A DNA stretch of 49,722 bases from Hydrocarboniphaga sp. (GTDB lineage Bacteria > Pseudomonadota > Gammaproteobacteria > Nevskiales > Nevskiaceae). Each line of letters starts with the position of its first letter. Within the stretch, counting starts at the first letter, position 1. Of the stretch, positions 43,224 to 49,722 are shown piece after piece. The notes below the pieces were generated by a model. The model was not told where the DNA came from and ran no database searches. It was given only the letters and a program-made list of their open reading frames with translations. The translations under genes were made by a program, and so were the position numbers. Where the stretch lies: NCBI RefSeq assembly GCF_028291725.1, contig NZ_JAQGNT010000049.1, forward strand, positions 1 to 49,722, written 5' to 3'.

Positions 43224-43609
43224 TGAGCCAGAATCCGGAGGCGGTGGTGCGGGCTTTCTTTGCCGAACTCGGCAAGGGCGGGGCGCTGATCTCCGCGGTG
43301 CAGCGCTACATGGCCGATGACTGCCGCTGGGACAATAGCGGCCTGCCCAGTGCCGACTGCAAGCAGGCGATCCTGGCGATGATGCAGGGCTTCATCGACA
43401 GCTATCAGCTGCATGCGCTGGTCGTCGACGTGCTGGCGCTGGGCGTCGGCGGCGATGTCGTGCTGACCGAGCGTGTCGATCACATGGACACCGCCGACGG
43501 CACCCGCCTGCTGTCGTTTCCGCTGGCCGGGACGCTGACGGTACGCGACGGGCTGATCGTGCGCTGGTCGGACTACTTCGACCCGCGGCCGCTGCTGCCG
43601 GCGGGCTGA
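43223..43609 (+). CDS. Limonene-1,2-epoxide hydrolase-like protein
   Basis: A 128-residue protein of the limonene-epoxide hydrolase (LEH) family. The Arg-Asp-Asp catalytic set is present: R84 and D86 in TERVDHMD and D117 in VRWSDYFD, each offset by 15 from R99, D101 and D132 of the Rhodococcus enzyme. W115 also matches W130. LEH enzymes add water to an alicyclic epoxide without a covalent intermediate. This fits an oxygenase pathway that forms an epoxide or diol. The length is about 20 residues shorter than the reference. It starts inside the stop of the DUF3237 gene. Confidence 0.85.
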   Translation: MSQNPEAVVRAFFAELGKGGALISAVQRYMADDCRWDNSGLPSADCKQAILAMMQGFIDSYQLHALVVDVLALGVGGDVVLTERVDHMDTADGTRLLSFPLAGTLTVRDGLIVRWSDYFDPRPLLPAG

Positions 43610-43626
43610 AAGACGCGGCAGGTGCG

Positions 43627-43705
43627 GTAGGTCGGCAATCCCTTGCCGACGTGCAAGCCTGATACGCAAACGAGGCCTCACGTCGGCAAAGGATTGCCGA
43701 CCTAC
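43627..43705. repeat. Family D inverted repeat supplying the fadJ stop
   Basis: GTAGGTCGGCAATCCCTTGC faces GCAAAGGATTGCCGACCTAC. The minus-strand fadJ-like gene ends with a TAG lying within the right arm (43702-43704), so the element provides its stop codon. The element separates two convergent operons. Confidence 0.88.
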
Positions 43706-45873
43706 CGTACCTGCTCCACCGGATAGAACTGCGCGCCATTCTTTGCCCGCGCGATCAGCCATTCCGAGGGCCTGAAGCGCGGCCCGTACTCAGCCGCCAG
43801 GCGCTGGCAGTCCGCCACGAAGCTTGCCGCGCCCAGCGTGTCGATGTAGGACAGCGTGCCGCCGGTCCAGGCCGGATAGCCGATGCCGAGGATCGAACCG
43901 ATGTCGGCGTCGATCGCGCTGTCGATCACGCCGTCCTCGAAGCAGCGCGCGGTCTCCAGCGCCATGATCGTCAGGAAGCGCTTGCGCAGTTCCCCGGCGT
44001 CGGGCTGCTGCGCGGCCGCTGGAAATGCCTGTGCAAGGCCTGGCCACAGCTGCTTGGCGCCGCTCGCCGGATAGTCGTAGAAGCCGCCGCCGAAACGCCG
44101 GCCCGGACGCTTCAGCTCATCGACCATCTTGTCGATCACCGCGCGGCCGGCTCCGACACGGTAGCGCTCGTCGAGCTTGTCGGCGTCGTGCTGCCTGAAG
44201 ATCGCCTGCTGCAGCGACAGCGTCACCTCGTCCGATACCGCGAGCGGGCCGACCGGAAAGCCGGCGTGCCGGGCGGCGTTCTCGATCAGCGCCGGCGCGA
44301 CGCCGTCCTGCAGCATGCGCGCACCCTCCTGTACGAAAGTGCTGAACACGCGGCTGGTGTAGAAGCCGGGGAAGTCGTGCACCAGGATCGGCGTCTTTTT
44401 CAGCTGGCCGATGTAGTCGAGCGCGTAGGCGATGGTCTGGCGCGAAGTGCGCTCGCCGACGATCACTTCGACCAGCGGCATCTTCTCGACCGGCGAGAAA
44501 AAATGCAGGCCGATGAACTGCGCCGGCCGCACACTCGCCTGGGCCAGCCCGCTGATCGGCAGCGTCGAGGTATTGGTGCCGAAGGTCGCGGTCGCGGCCA
44601 TCACCGCTTCGGCTTTGCGTGTGACATCGGCCTTGATCTGGCGCTGCTCGAACACCGCCTCGACGACCAACTCGCAGCCGGCAAGATCGGCGTAGTCGCT
44701 GGTGGTCTTGATGCGCGCCAGCAGTGCGTCGATCTTCGGCTGCGTGCTGCGGCCCTTGGCCAGATCCCTGGCCTGCAGCGCGGCGATGCCGGCCTTGCCG
44801 TTGTCGGCCTGCTGCTGCGTCGCATCCAGCAGCACCACCTCGATGCCGGCCTGTGCGCTGACATGCGCGATGCCCGCCCCCATCAGGCCGGCACCGAGCA
44901 CGCCGACTTTCGTCACCCTGGAGCGCGGCACATCCTGCGGCCGCGAGGCGAGCTTGTCGGCGGCGGTCTTGTTGATGAACAGCGTGCGCGTCATGTTGCG
45001 CGCGACCGGGCCGGCGAGGAGCTTGCCGAAGTACTTGCTCTCGATGCGCAGGCCGGTATCGATCGGCAGCTGGGTGCCTTCAAACACGCAGGACAGGATC
45101 GCTGGCGGCGCCGGGTAGTTGCCGTTGGTGGCGGCGCTGGTCAGCGCGTTGCCGGCGATGAAAGTCTGCGACGCATGCGCGGCCATCGGGCCGGCGCCGC
45201 CGGGAATGCGATAGTTCTTGCGGTCCCAGGGCTGCACCGCGGCGTTGTCGGCGTTCGACAGCAGCCACTCCCTGGCTTTCGCGACCAGCTCGCCCGGCGG
45301 TGCGAGCGCATGCACGACACCCAGCTTCAGCGCCTCGGCCGGCTTCATCGCTGTGCCCTGCAGCAGCAAGGGCAGGGCCGCCGGAATGCCGATCAGACGC
45401 GGCAGCCGCTGCGTGCCGCCGCCGCCCGGCAGCAGGCCGACCTTCACCTCGGGCAGACCGACCTGGGTTTTCGGATCGTCGCTGAGCACGCGGTAATGGC
45501 AGGCGAGTGCAAGCTCGAGGCCGCCGCCGAGCGCGACGCCGTTGATCGCAGCCGCGATCGGCTTGCCGCAGGTCTCCAGGCGCCGGAACAGCCCGCTGAC
45601 TGCGCTGGACGCGAGCGAAGCCTGCAGCGGCGTGATGCCGGCGTCGTAGGCGGTAACCAGATCTTTCAGGTCGGCGCCGGCGATGAAGCCGCTGGCCTTG
45701 CCGCTGGTGATGATCGCGCCGCGGATCGTCGCATCGGAGGCGATGCGTTCGATCGCGGCAGCGAGTTCGGCGGTGAATTCCGGCGCGAGCACATTCATCG
45801 GCCGGCCCGGCAGATCGATCGTGATCAGCGCGATGCCGTCCGCGTCGACCTTGAAGCTGAGTGTGTGGGTCAT
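43702..45873 (-). CDS. fadJ: Trifunctional-type enoyl-CoA hydratase/3-hydroxyacyl-CoA dehydrogenase (FadJ/FadB-like)
   Basis: A 723-residue multifunctional beta-oxidation enzyme. The N-terminal crotonase domain has GFIAGADLKDL and KPIAAAINGVALGGGLELALACHYRV, with catalytic Glu in GLPEVKVGLLPGGGGTQRLPRL. The dehydrogenase half has the NAD motif GVLGAGLMGAGIAHV, catalytic His in GLHFFSPVEKMPLVEVI, then PVGPLAVSDEV and a C-terminal extra dehydrogenase domain. It converts enoyl-CoA to 3-ketoacyl-CoA. A thiolase lies 62 bases upstream on the same strand. The frame is open much farther upstream, but MTHTLSFKVDADGIALI at 45873 is the true start. Its TAG stop is inside a family D repeat. Confidence 0.93.
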   Translation of the reverse strand: MTHTLSFKVDADGIALITIDLPGRPMNVLAPEFTAELAAAIERIASDATIRGAIITSGKASGFIAGADLKDLVTAYDAGITPLQASLASSAVSGLFRRLETCGKPIAAAINGVALGGGLELALACHYRVLSDDPKTQVGLPEVKVGLLPGGGGTQRLPRLIGIPAALPLLLQGTAMKPAEALKLGVVHALAPPGELVAKAREWLLSNADNAAVQPWDRKNYRIPGGAGPMAAHASQTFIAGNALTSAATNGNYPAPPAILSCVFEGTQLPIDTGLRIESKYFGKLLAGPVARNMTRTLFINKTAADKLASRPQDVPRSRVTKVGVLGAGLMGAGIAHVSAQAGIEVVLLDATQQQADNGKAGIAALQARDLAKGRSTQPKIDALLARIKTTSDYADLAGCELVVEAVFEQRQIKADVTRKAEAVMAATATFGTNTSTLPISGLAQASVRPAQFIGLHFFSPVEKMPLVEVIVGERTSRQTIAYALDYIGQLKKTPILVHDFPGFYTSRVFSTFVQEGARMLQDGVAPALIENAARHAGFPVGPLAVSDEVTLSLQQAIFRQHDADKLDERYRVGAGRAVIDKMVDELKRPGRRFGGGFYDYPASGAKQLWPGLAQAFPAAAQQPDAGELRKRFLTIMALETARCFEDGVIDSAIDADIGSILGIGYPAWTGGTLSYIDTLGAASFVADCQRLAAEYGPRFRPSEWLIARAKNGAQFYPVEQVR

Positions 45874-45935
45874 GTGGTTCTCGAATGGGTTTCGGCGCGG
45901 CGTCCGCAGTAGGTGGGCGAAAAACTCACAGCCTC

Positions 45936-47144
45936 TCAGACGCGCTCGATGATCACGGCCGTACCCATGCCGGCGCCGACGCACAGCGTGCACAGCGCAG
46001 TGGACTTGCCGCTGCGCTCCAACTCGTCCAGCGCGGTGCCGACGATGATCGCGCCGGTGGCGCCCAGCGGATGGCCGAGCGCAATCGCGCCGCCGTTGAC
46101 GTTGATCTTCTCGTGCGCCACGCCGGTGGCGCGCATGAAGCGCATCACCACCGAGGCGAAGGCCTCGTTGACTTCGAACAGATCGATGTCGGCGAGCGCC
46201 ATGCCGGCCTGCTTCAGCAGCTTGGCGGTGACCAGCGCCGGGCCGGTCAGCATGATGCTCGGCTCCGAGCCGATCGACGTGAACGCGCGTATCCGCGCCC
46301 GCGGTTTCAATCCGCTGTGCGCAGCGTAAGCGGCATTGCCGACCAGGATCGCGCAGGCGCCGTCGACGATGCCGCTGGAATTGCCGCCGGTATGCACGTG
46401 GCGGATCGATTCGACCTGCGGGTAACGCTGGATCGCCACCGCGTCGAAGCCGCCCATGCGGCCCAGTTGTTCGAACGCCGGCTTGAGTTTGCCGAGATCG
46501 GCGAGCGTGGTGCCGGGCCGCAGATGCTCGTCGCGCGCCAGCACGATCTCGCCGATCACGTCGCGCACCGGCACGATCGAGCCCGAGAAGCGCTGCTGCT
46601 CCCAGGCCGCGGCGGCGCGCCGCTGGCTCTCGACCGCGTAAGCATCGACGTCCTCGCGCGTGTAGCCGTCGATGGTCGCGATCAGGTCCGCGCCGATGCC
46701 CTGCGGCGTGAAGTGGATGGTCGGCGCGAACGAGGGATCGGTGGGCCAGGCGCCGCCGTCGGAGCCGATCGGCACGCGCGACATCGACTCGACGCCGCCG
46801 CCGACCACGGCCAGCGACTGCCCGGACATGACTTTCGCCGCGGCCATGTTGAAAGCCTCCAGCCCCGAGGCGCAGAAGCGGTTCACCTGCACGCCCGGAA
46901 TGCCATCGCCGTAGCCGGCGTTCAGCGCCGCCGAGCGCGGCAGCACCGCACCCTGTTCGCCGATCGGCGAGACGATGCCCATGATCACGTCGTCGATCAG
47001 CTGCGTGTCGAGCCGGCTGCGATCGCGCAGCGCCTGCAGCACCTGGGTGGCCAGCTGCAGCGGCGTGATCTCGTGCAGCGCGCCGTCGGCGCGGCCCTTG
47101 CCGCGCGGCGTGCGCACATGGTCGTAGATGAAAGCCTGGCTCAT
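45936..47144 (-). CDS. fadA: Acetyl-CoA C-acyltransferase (thiolase)
   Basis: A 402-residue thiolase that cuts 3-ketoacyl-CoA to acetyl-CoA and a shortened acyl-CoA. The nucleophile cysteine is in VNRFCASGLEAF, the His loop is EVNEAFAS, the second catalytic region is NVNGGAIALGHPLGATGA and the C-terminal Cys is in CTLCVGAGMG. It is the first gene of the thiolase-fadJ unit, reading leftward from the AraC operator region. FadA-type identity is assigned from context with fadJ; a degradative ring-specific thiolase is also possible. The ribosome site is weak. Confidence 0.92.
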   Translation of the reverse strand: MSQAFIYDHVRTPRGKGRADGALHEITPLQLATQVLQALRDRSRLDTQLIDDVIMGIVSPIGEQGAVLPRSAALNAGYGDGIPGVQVNRFCASGLEAFNMAAAKVMSGQSLAVVGGGVESMSRVPIGSDGGAWPTDPSFAPTIHFTPQGIGADLIATIDGYTREDVDAYAVESQRRAAAAWEQQRFSGSIVPVRDVIGEIVLARDEHLRPGTTLADLGKLKPAFEQLGRMGGFDAVAIQRYPQVESIRHVHTGGNSSGIVDGACAILVGNAAYAAHSGLKPRARIRAFTSIGSEPSIMLTGPALVTAKLLKQAGMALADIDLFEVNEAFASVVMRFMRATGVAHEKINVNGGAIALGHPLGATGAIIVGTALDELERSGKSTALCTLCVGAGMGTAVIIERV

Positions 47145-47210
47145 GTTCGGGTCTCGTCGGTGCGCCGCAAATGCGGCCTCTATGGTCGTCGCCGACCCTT
47201 GCCGGATAAA

Positions 47211-47246
47211 TGATACTTTCGGACAATGGATTGATACTTTCGGACA
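47211..47246. promoter_or_regulatory. Direct-repeat operator between the thiolase and AraC genes
   Basis: TGATACTTTCGGACA occurs twice without mismatch at 47211-47225 and 47232-47246, 21 bases apart, which is two helical turns. This is the classic arrangement for an AraC-family activator. It lies in the 138-base gap between the divergent thiolase and araC-type genes. On the minus strand the repeats read toward the thiolase gene, consistent with activation of thiolase-fadJ. Confidence 0.78.
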
Positions 47247-47282
47247 GCGGCCAATGCCGCCGCTGCCCCACCAGGAGCGCCA

Positions 47283-48341
47283 ATGTCCTTCGCCGATGTG
47301 CGCCGTACGACGGTCAGCGCCGCCTTGCTGACGCGGCTTGCGGGCGAGCGCGGCCTGGCGCGGGAACACTGCCTGCGCGGCACCGGCATCAATGCCGAAC
47401 AGCTGGCCGATCCGCAGGCGATCATCGACGGCGACCAGGAGCTGCAGCTGATCCGCAATGTCCTCGGCGCGCTCGGCCCGACTCCCGGTCTTGGTCTGGA
47501 TGCCGGCCTGCGCTATCAGCTGTCGAGCTACGGCCTCTGGGGATATGCGCTGCTGAGCAGCCGCAGCTTTCGCGATGCGACGCATCTGGCGGTGCGTTAT
47601 CTCGATCTGAGCCACGCCTTCGGCCGCTTTCGCGCCGAAGCTCGCGGGCGCGATCTGCTGATCGTGCTCGACGACAGCGGCCTGCCCGAAGACCTGCGGC
47701 AATTCCTGATCGAACGCGATTTCGCCGCCTGGGCAAACGCGGCGCGCGAACTGCGCCCCGGCGGCTTTCCGGCGCGGCACGCACAGTTTCGATTCGCGCG
47801 GCCCGAATATGCGTCGCGCTTCGACCGGCTGTGCGGTGTGCGCCCCAGCTTCGGCGCCGCGCGCAACGAGCTGCTGCTCGACGCGGCGACGCTGGATACA
47901 CCGCTGCCGATGGCCAATCCGGCGATGGCGCGGCTTTGCGAGGAGCAATGCCGCCAGTTGCTGGCGAAGCGCCGTGTGCGCGGCGGCATCGCCGGAGAGG
48001 TGCGCGACCTGTTGCTGCGCACGCCGGCGACGATGCCGTCGATGGAAGCGGTGGCCGAACAGCTGCACATGGCGAGCCGCAGCCTGCGACGCCGGCTGAT
48101 CGACGAGGACTCCTCGTTCCGCGCGCTGGTTGACGAAGTGCGGCAGGCGATCGCCGAAGAACTGCTGACCTCGGGCCGGATGAAGCTCAACGAAGTCGCG
48201 GCGCGCCTGGGCTATGCCGAGCCGGCGCCCTTCATCACCGCGTTCCGCCGCTGGCGCGGCATGTCGCCGACGCAGTACCGGCAAATGCGCCGCGACGACG
48301 CGGCTATACTGATGCCGACGATGTCGCGTCGTCCCTACTAG
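47283..48341 (+). CDS. AraC-family regulator with arabinose-binding-like N-domain
   Basis: A 352-residue regulator. The N-terminal 200 residues match the Arabinose_bd type (LLTRLAGERGLAREHCLRGTGI, LGLDAGLRYQLSSYGLWGYALLSS). The C-terminal helix-turn-helix has MEAVAEQLHMASRSLRRRLIDEDSSFRALVDEVRQAIA and LNEVAARLGYAEPAPFITAFRRWRGMSPTQYR. AGGAG precedes the ATG. Two exact 15-base repeats just upstream are its probable operator, shared with the divergent thiolase-fadJ unit. It is likely a long-chain acyl or hydroxyacyl sensor. Confidence 0.92.
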   Translation: MSFADVRRTTVSAALLTRLAGERGLAREHCLRGTGINAEQLADPQAIIDGDQELQLIRNVLGALGPTPGLGLDAGLRYQLSSYGLWGYALLSSRSFRDATHLAVRYLDLSHAFGRFRAEARGRDLLIVLDDSGLPEDLRQFLIERDFAAWANAARELRPGGFPARHAQFRFARPEYASRFDRLCGVRPSFGAARNELLLDAATLDTPLPMANPAMARLCEEQCRQLLAKRRVRGGIAGEVRDLLLRTPATMPSMEAVAEQLHMASRSLRRRLIDEDSSFRALVDEVRQAIAEELLTSGRMKLNEVAARLGYAEPAPFITAFRRWRGMSPTQYRQMRRDDAAILMPTMSRRPY

Positions 48342-48374
48342 AAAAAAGACGCGATCGTTCGCGAGGAGAAACTG

Positions 48375-49394
48375 ATGGCGCTGCACACCGGGCTCTCGGC
48401 CTGGGTTCTGGCAATCGTCCATGCGCTGGAGAAAGCCGGCGTCGATCCGGTGCCGCTGCTCGAACGCCTGGGCATGGACGCCAGCCGCGTCGGCGACCTC
48501 AAGCATCGCTATCTGCAGCAGCAGGTGACCGATCTGTGGAAGGCCTCGGTCGCCGCCACCGGCGACGCCAGTTTCGGTTTGAAAGTGGCGAGGCACATCC
48601 GGCCCTCGACCTTCCATGTGATCGGCTACGCGATGGCCTGCAGTGCGACCTTGAGCCGCGCGGCCGAGCGCTTCGCGCATTCGGCGCGGCTGATCTCGGA
48701 CTCGGCGAAGGTCGACTTCCTGCGGGTGCGCGAGGGTTATCTGTTGGTGGCCGATCTGAACACCGGCGGCGAACCGCCGATCTACCAGACCATCGACACC
48801 ATGCTCGCCGGCTTTCTGCTGCTGTGCGAATGGATACTCGACAAGCCGCTGGTGCCGGCCGAAGTCTGCTTCTGCCACGCACGGCCGGCCGACGAGAGCG
48901 AGTACCAAGCCGTGTTCCGCTGCCCTATCCGTTACGGCGAACGCCACAACAGCCTGCTGTTCAGGACCGCCGATCTGGACCAGATGATTCCGGCCGCGAA
49001 CGAAGAGCTGGCGATGTTGCTCGACGAGATGGCGGCCAAGTATCTGGCCTTGCGTTTCGACCGGCGCTTCTCGCGGCAGGTGCGCGATTCGCTGGTGACT
49101 CAATTGCCGCACGGGCAGCCTAGCAAGACGGCGACTGCGCGGGCGCTGAACATGACCGAGCGGACGCTGCTGCGGCGCTTGCACGAGGAGAACACGACGT
49201 TCAAGGAGTTGCTCGACAAACAGCGCGAGGAGCTGGCCTACGACTATCTGCGGCGCGAGGATCTGCCTCTGGAGAAGATCGCGGACCTGCTGGGGTTTTC
49301 GAGCAGCAGCACGTTTTCGCGGGCGTTCGTGCAGTGGACCGGGAAGCGGCCCAGTGACTGGAGGAAGGGGTATCGGGATTTTGGGTGGAGCTGA
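48375..49394 (+). CDS. Second AraC-family regulator of the same subtype
   Basis: A 339-residue paralogue with the same layout: N-terminal Arabinose_bd-like domain (ALEKAGVDPVPLLERLGMD, STFHVIGYAMACSATLSRAAERF) and a C-terminal double helix-turn-helix (TARALNMTERTLLRRLHEENTTFKELLDK, KIADLLGFSSSSTFSRAFVQWTGKRPSDWRK). GAGGAG precedes the ATG. It lies 33 bases after the first regulator, so they may be co-transcribed. Its target is unknown; a distant operon or the oxygenase cluster is possible. Confidence 0.9.
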   Translation: MALHTGLSAWVLAIVHALEKAGVDPVPLLERLGMDASRVGDLKHRYLQQQVTDLWKASVAATGDASFGLKVARHIRPSTFHVIGYAMACSATLSRAAERFAHSARLISDSAKVDFLRVREGYLLVADLNTGGEPPIYQTIDTMLAGFLLLCEWILDKPLVPAEVCFCHARPADESEYQAVFRCPIRYGERHNSLLFRTADLDQMIPAANEELAMLLDEMAAKYLALRFDRRFSRQVRDSLVTQLPHGQPSKTATARALNMTERTLLRRLHEENTTFKELLDKQREELAYDYLRREDLPLEKIADLLGFSSSSTFSRAFVQWTGKRPSDWRKGYRDFGWS

Positions 49395-49446
49395 GAGGCT
49401 GTGAGGTGTCTGGGGTAGTTCGTCGGGGGCGGTGGTTGCGAGGCTG

Positions 49447-49542
49447 AAAGCTCACCAAGAGCGACGAGATGTTGACGATCGCGCCGCCGCCTGGCATCCG
49501 CGCCGCGACTTCCTTTGACAGCCCTGTGCCGAACGCGACAAA
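49447..49542 (-). pseudogene. Possible short-chain dehydrogenase remnant
   Basis: The minus-strand translation reads FVAFGTGLSKEVAARM followed by PGGGAIVNISSL. GGGAIVNISS is the strand before the catalytic serine of classical SDRs. It is flanked by unrelated sequence and a palindrome, and there is no full-length frame, so it looks like a relic of a lost gene. About 32 residues only, so chance cannot be excluded. Confidence 0.4.
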
Positions 49543-49604
49543 TTCGCCTGCGCGCGGCCGCAAGCTAGTGCGATGACTCATAAGTTTGGAAACAAAGATT
49601 GGGC

Positions 49605-49693
49605 TCCCTCCCCCGCGTGCGGGGGAGGGCGGTTGGCCTAGCCGGGAGTGACATTGAGTCACTCCCGGCCCAAGCCAACCGCGGGAGGGGGCG
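49605..49693. repeat. Family H-like inverted repeat
   Basis: CTCCCTCCCCCGCGTGCGGG starts the element, and GCCAACCGCGGGAGGGGGCG closes it; the centre carries CCGGGAGTGAC and GTCACTCCCGG arms around a short loop. It resembles the 2556 element only in its C-rich ends. Confidence 0.7.
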
Positions 49694-49722
49694 TGATGGC
49701 AGAACCGAGCTTTCTTCCGCGC

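Larger units (their letters stand above)
49395..49722. other. Gap at the window edge with an SDR remnant and a palindrome
   Basis: No intact gene is visible. The gap holds a short degraded dehydrogenase-like reading frame on the minus strand and a large family H element. A gene continuing past the window end cannot be excluded. Confidence 0.5.

Noticed and set aside
43702-47283. A single 1193-codon fusion of the thiolase region with fadJ
   Set aside because: The upstream part is an out-of-frame reading of the thiolase gene; the true fadJ start is at 45873 with a typical crotonase N-terminus.
45936-49184. 1082-codon minus-strand frame running from the AraC genes into the thiolase
   Set aside because: The first two-thirds is antisense to two clear AraC regulators; only the part from 47144 is a thiolase.

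Overview
The window is high-GC, densely packed proteobacterial DNA. Typical traits are one-gene-wide spacing, a TonB-dependent receptor with outer-membrane porins, a Rap1a/Tai-like protein and many short palindromic intergenic repeats. The overall gene style points to a gammaproteobacterium, perhaps the Nevskiales/Solimonas group, but that placement is inference. No tRNA, rRNA, CRISPR array, insertion sequence or phage gene was seen.

Bases 1-24300 form a nitrogen-scavenging island. On the minus strand, atzF, a second isochorismatase-fold amidase, an NCS2-type permease and a biuret-hydrolase-like amidase (biuH) make a likely operon. A divergent GntR/FCD regulator controls it and has recognisable operator palindromes. 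Next come a porin and urtABCDE (ATP-driven urea uptake) on the minus strand, then divergent ureDABCEFG plus ureJ (nickel urease and its maturation) on the plus strand. The island ends with a 1149-residue fusion of an NCS1 transporter-like domain, a cysteine-rich module, a histidine kinase and a receiver, overlapping a LuxR-type response regulator. The proposed flow is: triuret or biuret is taken up, cleaved to allophanate and then to ammonia and CO2; urea is taken up and split by urease; the transporter-shaped kinase senses a related small molecule.

Bases 24388-29342 carry ordinary single genes: glucokinase, a SnoaL-like protein, a small lipoprotein, an outer-membrane barrel protein, a COG4705-type membrane protein with a fourfold internal repeat, a GNAT acetyltransferase and a Rap1a/Tai-like secreted protein.

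Bases 29478-49394 look like a regulon for catabolism of a hydrophobic, probably alicyclic or terpenoid-like compound. It holds a TonB-dependent receptor, a zinc alcohol dehydrogenase, a membrane protein, a DUF7064 protein and an APH-fold kinase with a small helical partner. It continues with a tyrosine-phosphatase-fold protein, an SDR, a Rieske oxygenase with its ferredoxin, three small SnoaL/DUF3237/epoxide-hydrolase-like proteins, a FadJ-like beta-oxidation protein, a thiolase and three AraC regulators. The kinase, helical partner and phosphatase set resembles the phosphorylation logic of levulinate catabolism (LvaA/LvaB). Substrate and chemistry are not determined by the sequence.

At least eight unrelated families of about 70-100 bp inverted-repeat elements fill nearly every longer gap, including gaps inside the urease and urt operons. 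Two genes stop inside such an element.
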